The position numbers were made by a program, and so were the translations under genes. A stretch of DNA of 64,000 bases. It comes from a bacterium (GTDB taxonomy: Bacteria; Bacteroidota; Ignavibacteria; Ignavibacteriales; Ignavibacteriaceae). Shown in pieces: positions 55,351 to 64,000 of this stretch. Where the stretch lies: positions 507,735 to 571,734 of the forward strand of contig JADJWC010000004.1 of the NCBI GenBank assembly GCA_016716565.1, written 5' to 3'. The notes below the pieces were generated by a model. That model did no database searches and was not told the DNA's origin. It saw nothing but the letters and a program-made list of their open reading frames with translations. Within the stretch, counting starts at the first letter, position 1. Each line of letters opens with the position of its first letter.

Positions 55351-56314
55351 TTACTCAAAGCTGATCAACCTCCTTTTCAACGAGTCCAGATACTTCAGCA
55401 CATCTTCAACGGCGATATATTCAATATAATTCAGTCAGCTCAGCGTATCCTTGCGTTATACAATCCTTTCTCTGATAACCGGCATAGAACTTTCGATGCT
55501 CAATCTACCTCTTCTTTCTCCTTTAACTTTAATAGCAAGTTTAAGATGTTTAAGGCCAGGTTTTATTCTCATCTCCTCATCAACAATGGTTGTAATATTT
55601 CCTGGTTGATAGAAGTTCTTTTGCTTCTTTAAAATCCACGGATTACCAATTGCACCTCGTGCAATCATCACTCCATCAGCACCAGTTTCATCAAAAGCTC
55701 TTTTTACGTCTTGTGCAGATCTCCGTTAAGGAAAACCGGAAGACTTACTACTTCTTTGACTTTCGGAATCCAAGCCCAATCTGCATCGCCACTATGACCA
55801 ACTTTCCTCGTTCTGCAATGGACAGTCAATGCTGGCTCACCGGCATCTTCCATTCTCTTGCTACTTCAAGAATCTGGATACTGTTTTCATCCCAGCCCAA
55901 TCTTGTTTTTACAGTTACTGGTAATGAAGTCGAGTCCACAACTTCTCTAACTAGTTCTTGCATATATGGAGGATCTTTTAGAAATGCAGAACCAGCTCCA
56001 CATCCGACAACATTCTTTACCCAACAGCCCGCATTAATATCAATCAAATCCAGGATTTTCTGCCTCTGCAATTTTAGCAACACCACCATTGATTCAATAT
56101 TTGCACCGTAAATCTGAATTCCAACTGGACTTTCCTCATCAGTATTTTAGCTTCTGATGGGTTTTTGTTAGCACGCACTAATCCTTCGGAGTTACAAATT
56201 CAGTGTAAACAATATCAGCACCAGTTCCTGCAAACCAGACGAAATGTCTGTCACATCCTCCATTGGTGCGAGCAGAATGGATTTATCTATTTTTATGCTG
56301 TTGATTTTGAGCAT
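55351..56314 (-). pseudogene. dusB: tRNA-dihydrouridine synthase, DusB-like (many frameshifts as sequenced)
   Basis: Segments in several frames line up along one Dus protein: MLKINSIKIDKSILLAPMED then VTDIS at the start (ATG at 56314), FVTSEGLVRANKNPSEAK, INAGCWVKNVVGCGAGSAFL (equivalent to NMGCP...GAGSALL), VTVKTRLGWDENSI, the FMN-site MMIARGAIGNPWI and the tail IAVEDVLKYLDSLKRRLISF. All the expected motifs are present in the right order, so I read this as an intact gene with poor consensus rather than a decayed one. DusB reduces uridines in tRNA D-loops. It may head the transcript leading to the PAP2, enoyl-CoA hydratase and apt genes. Confidence 0.75.
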
Positions 56315-56426
56315 TTAGTAAAAATATCCACAATTCGGAATAAGGATTAGATTTAAATTCTTGCCAGAAAGAAATTGATGTAAACTTAATAATTAAATAA
56401 ATAATTACTCTGTTCTCTTATTGCTC

Positions 56427-57659
56427 TTATTTCAAAAGAATAATCTTCTTTGTAGTCAAATATTCGCCACTACGAAGGTGGCAGAAATAGATTCCACTTG
56501 GCAAACCAATTGCATCAAAGATAATCTCATAGTCCTCTCTCCCTGCTCTTGATTAATAGATTTTCCTTCCCTACCCAGTATCATGAATAGTTATTTGGAC
56601 AGTTGGAAATGAAGGGGACTTTATAAATAAACTTAATGGAAGAATTAAATGGATTGGGATAGGCATCTGAAAGATAGAATTCATTTATTGACAAATTTTC
56701 CTCTTCTACATACGATAAATGATTAATAATTACAGTTTTTTGAAAGGATAGTAAATTTCTGGCGTAATACGTTTATGCCTAAACTGATAAGAAAATGCCA
56801 ATGTTCCAAATGAATAGTAAGAAAAATTATCTGTGCAAGTTAGAGAACTTACTCTGACCCGGGACACCACAAATATCGTATCCAAGCCAATTTTCATCAA
56901 TCAAATCAAGAATCCCGTAATTATAATAAAGCGTATCACCATTAAATATTCTTGTAGTATCACAAACATCAGGTATCATGGGGTAACTAATTTTATGCAA
57001 TACATTATTCATAAAAAATTCATCATCTTTTTGATATGCTATTCCTACCCATCCTGTATTAATACCAATATTATCCGCTAATTTTATTAATGCAATATCA
57101 ATTGAATACCAACCAAATAGGTTAGATTTGAAAGTGATATATTCTATTCCATACTTTTACCAAATATTTGACTTTCAATTCCATTGTCATAAGCTGGAAA
57201 AACCCAAATACTGTCCGGAAAATTAGTGTGTGAGTTGTATCAAACTTCCTACACAATGGCAACCTGTAAGCACATAACTTGGAGCAACCATAATCCCAGA
57301 ACATAGCTGAAATAATGTATCATTTTGGCTCCGATAAAGTTTAACTGCTGTTCTTGACGGGTAGTTATTAGTAGCATATAAATATTGTAATGGTGAATAA
57401 TCAGTAAATCCAGAATTATTGTAAGTACTATCTGGTGGTTCAAGTTCATAAAAATCGCGTCCCGGGTAACTGCCATAGTTCCAACCAGATTGTTCGAATT
57501 CTTTTGTAGTGTCAATTGTAACGAGCGGATAGTAAAATATTTGATGTGTAACTGTATTATAGTTAATCAAGGTATCTTGCTGCGAAAAACCAGATTGAAA
57601 AATTAATATTACCAATAAAATAATAGTCTTGTTAATTTTTATGTTGTGATTTTGTGCAT
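56427..57659 (-). pseudogene. Secreted trypsin-like protease with T9SS sorting domain (frameshifted as sequenced)
   Basis: The N-terminal signal (KTIILLVILIFQSGFSQQ) is followed by an S1-type domain. The catalytic-His region reads CSGIMVAPSYVLTGCHCVGS, the Asp region WYSIDIALIKLADNIGINTG and the Ser region ICGVPGQSGSS (the last after frame repair). The C-terminus is a sorting domain (SDAYPNPFNSSIKFIYKVPF ... IYFCHLRSGEYLTTKKIILL). It is split into at least four frames. A complete protein would be about 410 residues, exported by type IX secretion. The start near 57659 is uncertain because the first codons are also out of frame. Confidence 0.68.
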
Positions 57660-57784
57660 CAGATTATTTTTTACTTTAATCAATTATAATAAAATTTATC
57701 TTCATCGGTATATAAATAATTGAGGCTATAGCAATCAGAACATAAGTTAAAATACTCCTTTAACGCTATCAGTTATTAATTAAA

Positions 57785-59087
57785 TCATTCTTTTGGCATT
57801 CCCTTTTCACTTATAAGCTTTTTAAACAAAGACACAGCTTTCTCGGTTTTATCAAATGTTGCAAGATGATTTTCAAAATCATCCATAGTCATTATCTTTC
57901 CGATGAAAGTCTGGTAGATATCTCTCAAAAATAACTTCCAGTTTTCAAGGCCCATTTCTTCTGCTAAAAGATTTAATACATATGGTCCTTTTCCATATAG
58001 TATTAGTCCTTTTTCTTTCGTATTTGGCATATCGACATCAAGAATCGGGATATCCCTCTCACTCCCTGCAAATTCTTTATATTTATCAAGTGGTTTAAGT
58101 AATGCATTGTTAAATGCTTCTTCTCCTTCGCTATCTCTTACGAACATTAGTCTAAGATAATGAGGCAAAGAAATTGTGAAAAAGAAAAAACCTGGCTCGC
58201 TAATATCCGCAAATACACCAGATGTAAACCACTGTTGGGCAATCGTAAGAATCAACTGCTCCTTGAAACCCTTGTTTATGATTTCAAGGATTATTATGCC
58301 AATTGTTAACAAACCACTACCAACATTAACTCCTCCAAAATCAGTGACAACAAAATATATTAGTTGCTCTCTTGCGTAAGGACCAATCGTTTTACTAAAG
58401 TAATTAAGAATGCTATCTGCCTGATTTAACATATTAATTATTAAAGTTGAATCTATCTCTCTTGAATAAAGTTCTAATTTGTTTTTTAGAAGAAAACTCT
58501 GTATGCTGATATGATTCGTTTCTGAAAACTACCAGTGGCATTTGAAAACCGGTTTTTCACATTCATAAATAAAAACAGAATCTCCTGTATCCACTTTGTC
58601 CAATTAATTACCTGATGATAACACACTATAACCCTCAGGTACTTTCGCACTTCAACTTATAAGTAAAAATCTGGTTTATAATTAATGGATACCATCGATG
58701 ACCGCGATCAAGAAGTAACAGCGTATCATTCATCTCGTCGATTTCAAATGAGTAATTGAATCTTATTTCTAAGTCTATCATTTTGAAATATTGACTCCGT
58801 TTTTAACAACAATGAATCTTTCCCGTTGAAATTGAAAGAAAGGAAGCCATTCATTTCCATCTTTGTATGAAATTGAATTCACTTGATAGGATGAATTAAA
58901 GAGAAACTGGATTTCATCTGCATCATTGTTCTTTCGTAAGCCACAAACCAAATTGACTTGAATTGATTTTTCAATGAATGAAACTTTGGTTTCAATGAAT
59001 AATTTTTGACGATAACATTTGATGCACTGGTGAGATTTGAAAAGATTGAGTAACAGAAGAAAAATAAGATAGGCGTTAAATTTTCAT
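57785..59087 (-). pseudogene. M1-peptidase-like protein with degenerate HExxH site (frameshifted as sequenced)
   Basis: The continuous part (58432 to 57785) has the look of the M1 catalytic region: FGGVNVGSGLLTIG in the place of GAMEN, then KEQLILTIAQQWFTSGVFAD in the place of the HELAHQWFG zinc motif, then a helical C-terminal part (GKGPYVLNLLAEEMGLENWK). The two histidines and the glutamate of HExxH are not there. Upstream, other frames carry the N-terminal beta domain (NDADEIQFLFNSSYQVNSIS, YKDGNEWLPFFQFQRE) back to an ATG at 59087 with a hydrophobic start. Family assignment is by pattern only. If correct, the protein is a catalytically dead relative. Confidence 0.5.
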
Positions 59088-59211
59088 TAGAGGAACCCCA
59101 TAAGTGATTTATAAATAACTGAACAAATTTCTCTATTTAATTACTCTAAATCAACAAATTAGATCAAAGCTTATTTATAAATCATCAAGCAGTTTATAAT
59201 ACTATCATTAA

Positions 59212-60425
59212 CTACTTAAAACGATTTTTTTGGTAACTAAAACATCGTAAAATAAAAACTACAAACATAAATGCAGCCCCAGTTAAAAACGGAAACGGAT
59301 ATCCCAAAAACTCAAATGCAAACCTCCCCACAAAGGACCCATAACTCTCGCTAATGCTGATCAGGATTGATTTACACCAAGTGTAACTCCCTGCTCCTCA
59401 TTCCGGAGTTACATCAGAAATCAAACTTAGTAAAGTTGGCTGCAGCATACCAGTACCCAATCGTAAAGAAATCCCAGAGATTAAAGCAAGACCTAGAAAA
59501 TTTCCTCCATAAGGAATGAGTCCAAGTCAATACTGATAATCAATAAACTTACTTTTAAAATATTTTTTTCGTCATCATCTTATCGATATGACCTATCAAT
59601 CCTCCTTGCACAATTGCTGAAACTAATCCCGTTATTCCGAATAAGTATCCGTTTTGCAATTCAGTTAGTCCGTAAACCTGGATTCCAAGAAGTGCAAATG
59701 TTCCGTAAATATTTGCGAATGAAAATATTAGAATGAAAAACAGAACAATAAATATTGCTCTGCTTGGTTCACTAAATACTTTCTTAAAGCTGCTATGTCT
59801 AACAATTTTCTTCTCGTGAGAATTGATTCGATCTGTCGTCTTCGCTCTTCTTCAATGACTCTGGTAGAAATATCATCGTAACAATAAAAGCAGCTATTGA
59901 AAATCCACAACAACCAAACCAGTGATCATATAACCATATTCGGCGAGGGAAAACCACCGATGAGCGGACCAAAACAAATCCCAAACCAGCTGAACCGATC
60001 AGTCCCATTCCCTTAGATCGTGTTTCTTTTGTTGTAACATCTGCGATGTATGCCTGTGCAACAGCGATACTGCTTCCACCAATACCGGCTATTATTCTGC
60101 TGAAAAGAAGCATAATGTATGAGTGAGTGAAAGCAAAAATCACGTAGCCAATAGCGTTAATAAAAAGACAAGCTACGATTACCGGTTTTCTTCCGTGCTT
60201 GTCAGAATATTTTCCTAATATGGGATTGAACAAGAATTGAATAAACGAATATGCTGCAATCGCAATTCCAATTGCTGCTTCATCAACTCCGAGTTCTTTA
60301 ACTGCAAATGATGGTAAAATTGGTATTAGAATTCCAAATCCAGAAGATCAATGAATACTGTTATAAATATTAATGCGAGTGCAGATTTATTTTCAAAATA
60401 TTTATTCCGGTATTTTCCCAATCAT
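59212..60425 (-). pseudogene. MFS transporter of the TetA/DHA1 type (frameshifted as sequenced)
   Basis: Pieces in order: ALALIFITVFIDLLGFGILI, PILPSFAVKELGVDEAAIGI, the MFS loop motif GKYSDKHGRKPVIVACLFIN, AGIGGSSIAVAQAYIADVTT, RSKGMGLIGSAGLGFV, LYGLTELQNGYLFGITGLVS-like helices and the C-terminal YPFPFLTGAAFMFVVFIL. These match drug:proton antiporters of the DHA1/tetracycline class, about 400 residues. At least four frame changes are needed. The substrate cannot be predicted. Confidence 0.72.
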
Positions 60426-60458
60426 TCAAAAATCAATTCGATGGCATTACTTGTTTGT

Positions 60459-61567
60459 TCAGCCCAGAAATACCCAATTCTGATAAGCAAGACGAGCATC
60501 ACCATTTTCATCATATAATCCAGTGTATCCTTCCAGACTTTGTAGAGATCATCTGGAGAACCATTGCCTGCCATAATGCATCATAATCACGGAGAACAAA
60601 ATTCACAACAAATCTCAGATCATTTTCTTCGGCTTTATTCAGCATTAAAGTTAAATACTGATTTTGCTTTTGCGGGGTTCCGTTCAGAACAATAGTCCCT
60701 CCATAAACTGTTATTGAATCAGCAGCATAACCTGTTTCGCAAATTGCAATTGGCTTGGTCAAGTGTGAAAATATTTTATCGAACATATCGATGGAATTGT
60801 ATCGCACAAAAAACTTGTAAAATAAGGATAGAGTGAAACTCCACAGTAATCAGTAAAATTTGTTATATCATTGAGAACCTGCATCTGCTGAGAGTGATTT
60901 GGAGTTTGTGTAACCATCTACAAGATCCATTTCCGGTAAACGAAACAAATATTGGAAAGTCCCGGATCAGTATTTTTAACTGTTGATATACATACTTGTG
61001 TAAATCAAATATTTGTCCCACAATTCCGGTGCTTGAACCATTAAAAGATTTACTTCAATACCTATCACAAAATAATCGGGTTTAAAATAATCCATTATGC
61101 GAACACAATAATTGAAATAAGCCTGTTTGACATCAGGATGATTGAATGATATAGTATCCCATGGTGGAGGCAGTGGCAAATCACCTGTTTCAGCTTTGTA
61201 GGGCGCCAATCCATCCCTTAAAAATTTTATTGGAGTAACTGAAAGCAGAATTTATGTGAAGCAGGTGTCCGCGATAACCTGTATTGCCAATCGTTCATAA
61301 TATTGATGTGAAAATCTGCACGCTCAAAGCTTCGGGCCATGGTATTCCGTCATCAAAATGATGAGATATAAGATCTGCGTCAGTAGCTAGTTTGTCATGC
61401 ATAATCACTGCTGCACTACTGATATCGTAAGGAAAGGTGAAACCCCATCTCAAAAAGCTTCTTGTTGCCTGCGGAGGAGGATCGACAATAGGATTTTCTT
61501 CTTTAGTACAGCTTACCGATGAAAGAATAATTAAACCAAACCTAGTAAAATAATAGATACGTTTCAT
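60459..61567 (-). pseudogene. Lipoprotein with glycosidase-like TIM barrel (frameshifted as sequenced)
   Basis: The N-terminus is a lipoprotein signal (FGLIILSSVSCTKEENPIVD, lipobox cysteine near residue 20). The following fragments (RWGFTFPYDISSAAVIMHDK, KQAYFNYCVRIMDYFKPDYF, VIGIEVNLLMV, ITKPIAICETGYAADS-type end of barrel, FVLRDYDALW) resemble the (beta/alpha)8 barrel of GH53-like glycosidases, with candidate acid/base Glu in GIEVN and nucleophile Glu in CETGY. The total would be about 370 residues, ending GDARLAYQNWVFLG. At least four frames are involved. The assignment to a glycosidase family is tentative. Confidence 0.5.
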
Positions 61568-61685
61568 TCCACTGGTACTTAATTTTAGAATTTTGTTGAG
61601 TGATTTATGAATAACTCTTTTAGTATCGTTAAAAGGTTAACAAACTAGTACTATCATACTCGGTCATAGATAATAATAAGTGGAA

Positions 61686-62750
61686 TCATCTAGAATTCTG
61701 AGATGGTAAAATAATATATTCTCTTCCTTTTTCTGTTTGACCTCTGAATACCCACGTTGGCAGATAATTAACTTCACTAATATAGATGGAATCTGTAAAT
61801 ATGTTTTTTGATATTTCCAGTTTTATGATAACACCCGCATCAGAATAACGCCACCTTTGATTTGAAATAAAATTTCCCATAGAATAAGCAGCAAATCCTG
61901 AATCAATTTTACTTTCAGTTTTAAAAATATCTACCGGTTGAATTACGTGCGGATGTCCGCCAATAATTATATCAGCTCCAAATGAAATAATTTTCTTCAC
62001 AATATCTTTTTGGTAATCACTTGGTTCTCTATGTTTGTATTCGGACCATAATGCAAGTGAACAACAACTATATCCACTCCCTTTTCTGCTTTTGTAATAT
62101 CGTTTCGGATTAATTCTTCATCAATCAGATTTATTATGAAATCTTTCCTTTAGGAATAAGGCAGACCGTTTGTGTTTTCACTATATGCAAAATTGCGAAT
62201 GTAATCGAGTTTATTTTAAAATTTTTAATCGAATCTCTGTCTTCCTTGGATAAAAAGTTCCGGTTGAATGAATTTTATATTCATTCATTACCTCAATAGT
62301 TCTTTTAACTCCTTCCCAGCCCTGATCCAGTGCATAGTTATTTGCAGTAATGAGAAAATCAAATCCTGCATAACTGAAACTTATGTTAAAATCATCAGGT
62401 GCGTTAAAATATGGATAACCACTGTAGCCTTTATTTTTGCAAGCTACTACTGTTTCAAGATTTCCGACTGTTAAGTCTGCGGCGGAAAGATATTGTTTAA
62501 CTTCTCTGTAAACACCTGTGAAATCGAAAGTATCGACTCCGACCTTTGCATAATTAGAATTGAGTTGAATGGCACATCAGATCACCAACGAAGCAAAGTG
62601 ATGCAAGTGCTGTCGAATCTTTTTGGAAGTAAATTCAGCTTTATCCAGTTCATTGTGATTGAAAAAGAAATGCTGAAAAGTTACAGTTACACTAAAGCTA
62701 TAATTGCTAATTTTTCATTTGTTAAGGTTGAATATAAACAGCAAAATCAT
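61686..62750 (-). pseudogene. CapA family protein (frameshifted as sequenced)
   Basis: In order: VGDLMCHSTQFNYAKVGVDT, VYREVKQYLSAADLTVGNLE, PDDFNISFSYAGFDFLITAN (then NYALDQGWEGVKRT), VVVHLHYGPN-type metal site, and ADIIIGGHPHVIQPVDIFKT with FAAYSMGNFIS. These are the motifs of CapA/PgsA metallophosphatase-like proteins (D...GNLE...GHPHV). In Gram-positive bacteria such proteins take part in poly-gamma-glutamate export. In other phyla the role is unclear. The ATG at 62750 leads into a hydrophobic stretch. Several indels split the gene. Confidence 0.68.
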
Positions 62751-62768
62751 AAATATTATTGATTTACA

Positions 62769-62800
62769 TAAAAAGGCTGGATCAATTTCTTAACCCAGCC
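62769..62800 (-). terminator. Intrinsic terminator of the histone H1-like gene
   Basis: On the minus strand GGCTGG pairs with CCAGCC (62795-62800 with 62775-62780), followed by TTTTTAT. Confidence 0.75.
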
Positions 62801-62832
62801 CTCCAAATGACAAAGAAGAAGCTGGAAGGAAA

Positions 62833-63023
62833 TTATCCTTTAGCAGCTTTTTCTCTGAGCTTTTACATCCTGCACGTCTTTGCGCACATCCTGGCAAGTT
62901 TTTCTTAAATCACTTAAGCCTTTTCTTACTTGTGCCTGACGCGGATTGTCCTTTCTCATAATTTATGAAAATCGGTTTCCAATCCTTGTACGAGAACTGA
63001 ACCAATTGATTGAATTTATCCAT
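62833..63023 (-). CDS. Histone H1-like (Hc1-type) small basic protein (frameshifted)
   Basis: A strong GGAGG site precedes the ATG at 63023 (MDKFNQLVQ). After frame repair the product reads LVQGLETDFHKL, RQAQVRKGLSDLRKTCQDVR and KDVQDVKAQRKAAKG, about 63 residues, rich in Lys and Arg. This is the pattern of the small histone H1/Hc1-type DNA-binding proteins of the Bacteroidota and Chlamydiae. It probably coats the nucleoid. Two or more indels break the frame, so it is easily missed. A terminator follows. Confidence 0.62.
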
Positions 63024-63059
63024 TGTTACCTCCATCATTTGTGGTTGATATATAGTTAG

Positions 63060-64000
63060 TTAGATCTTTCCAAGTATAATTTCCGCAATGTCTTTTACTT
63101 TGACTTCTTCAGTTTTTCAAAATGTTTTATTCCATCAGTCATCATTGTCATACAAAACGGACAAGCAGATACAATTATTATCGGCTCCAGTTGCGGAAGT
63201 GCTTCATAGTTCTTTCTTCATTGATCCTTCCTCCTTCATCATCTTTAAGAAACATTCTTCCGCCACCTGCCCGCAGCAAAATCTAATACTTTATTTCTTT
63301 TCATCTCAATTAAATTAATTCCATCGACTGCCGTAAGACTTTTTCTTGGTGCGTAGTAAACTTCATTATATCTTCCTAAGTAGCAGGAATCGTGATAAGT
63401 CATATCATTCTTTGCATCATTCTTCAAAAGTAATTTTCTTTGAAGAAATCACATTTCATCAATTAATTCTGTGTGATGAAATACTTCAAAGTGTCCGCCA
63501 AATTGCTTATACTCATTTTTGTGAATGATAACAATGAGGACAGGCAGTAACAATTTTCTGGACTTTGTAGTGATTAAGAGTTTCAGCGATTTCCATCATG
63601 AACATCTGTGCGAGATATTCATTGCCAAGTCTTCTTGCTGTATCACCGTTACATTTTTCCTGTGTTCCGAGAATTCTAAATTCGATTCCGGCTTTTTGCA
63701 TTAGTTTCGAAAATGCAACAGAACTTTTTATATCATCGTACGAACCAGCGCAGCCAACCCAAAATAAATATTCGCAGTTTGAGTCTTCGGCCAATGTTTT
63801 TACTCCAAGTCCTTCAGCCCAGTTTGCTCTGTCTGCAGGATTGAAAGCCCAGGGAGTAAAATTGGTTTCAAGACTTTTGAAAACATTATTCAATCCTGAG
63901 GGAAACTGCGACTCCCGTTAAAACAAAGGTTCGCCTCATATCGACAATGCTGTCAAGATGCTCCAATCATTACAGGACATTCCTGAATACAAGCCATACA
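63060..64000 (-). pseudogene. CCG-domain Fe-S oxidoreductase, HdrD-like (frameshifted, runs off right edge)
   Basis: Two cysteine-rich CCG domains are seen: the first around LFWVGCAGSYDD and VTACPHCYHS, the second around MTYHDSCYLGRYNE, FCCG(AGGGR)MF after repair, and SACPFCMTMMTDGIKHFEKL. Just inside the right edge stands the ferredoxin-type ECPVMI...SIVDMRR segment. The C-terminus reads VKDIAEIILGKI. Such proteins pass electrons in membrane-bound heterodisulfide reductase- or glycolate oxidase-like complexes; in the Bacteroidota this type is often linked to electron-transfer flavoprotein or acyl-CoA metabolism. The N-terminal membrane part lies outside the window. Confidence 0.72.

Noticed and set aside
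55351..64000. Interpretation of the right end as a genuine pseudogene graveyard or phage remnant
   Set aside because: Motifs remain intact and in order in every gene, breaks are mostly single-base, and no phage or transposase genes are seen.

Overview
The window is AT-rich and gene-dense. It most likely comes from a member of the Ignavibacteria or a close relative in the Bacteroidota/Chlorobiota group. The evidence is secreted proteins ending in a Por/type IX sorting domain (PNPFNP...KKMMLLK), LolCDE-type lipoprotein export, ferredoxin-linked 2-oxoacid oxidoreductase subunits, weak or absent Shine-Dalgarno sites at many starts, and gene neighbourhoods typical of that group. Both ends of the window cut a gene. 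Many genes carry single-base, often homopolymer, frameshifts. These are scattered up to about 55 kb and affect every gene from about 55.1 kb to the right edge, which looks like noisy consensus (for example error-prone long reads) rather than mass gene decay.

Layout: 1-5.7 kb, surface and secreted proteins on the minus strand. 5.8-6.74 kb, a tRNA cluster (Pro-Arg-His-Glu, minus strand) followed by a tandem array of three degenerate tRNA-Glu 3' halves, each with two extra hairpins in the T-loop and its own terminator. 6.9-10.1 kb, a LolC/LolE/LolD-like lipoprotein exporter. 10.1-19.2 kb, housekeeping genes on the minus strand (leucyl aminopeptidase, NrnA-like DHH phosphoesterase, KorAB, DsbD, NadE). 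19.4-22.4 kb, PspC and LiaF-like envelope-stress proteins, an alkyltransferase-like protein and a glycerophosphodiesterase. 22.5-29.3 kb, prfB with a programmed +1 frameshift, then a six-gene minus-strand block: archaeal-type HMG-CoA synthase, thiolase, DUF35 Zn-ribbon/OB protein, AtuA, a DUF2652 cyclase-like protein and an AtuA-like small protein. 29.4-31.1 kb, miaA and pcm. 31.4-35.3 kb, two tandem T9SS-exported proteins that share a nearly identical 1.2-kb 3' module. 35.4-35.6 kb, tRNA-Gly and tRNA-Cys. 35.8-41.1 kb, plsY-htrA-purB (overlapping) and a C-terminal processing protease. 42.1-45.8 kb, a lysine-catabolism locus (ALDH7, an Rrf2 regulator with a clear operator, and lysine 6-aminotransferase). 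46.6-53.3 kb, a tightly overlapping MoxR/DUF58/DUF4129/DUF4350/SpoIIM/RDD membrane operon. It sits below apt, enoyl-CoA hydratase, PAP2 and dusB on the same strand. 56.4-64 kb, further broken minus-strand genes: a T9SS trypsin-like protease, an M1-peptidase-like protein, an MFS exporter, a glycosidase-like lipoprotein, CapA, a histone H1-like protein and a CCG-domain Fe-S protein.

The most unusual signal is the tRNA-Glu-derived array at 5821-6134. Three units have the same two-hairpin insertion at the same point of the T-loop, and their stems differ by compensatory base changes. This suggests a maintained RNA structure. The second most interesting is the HMG-CoA synthase/thiolase/DUF35 triad joined to AtuA-family genes.
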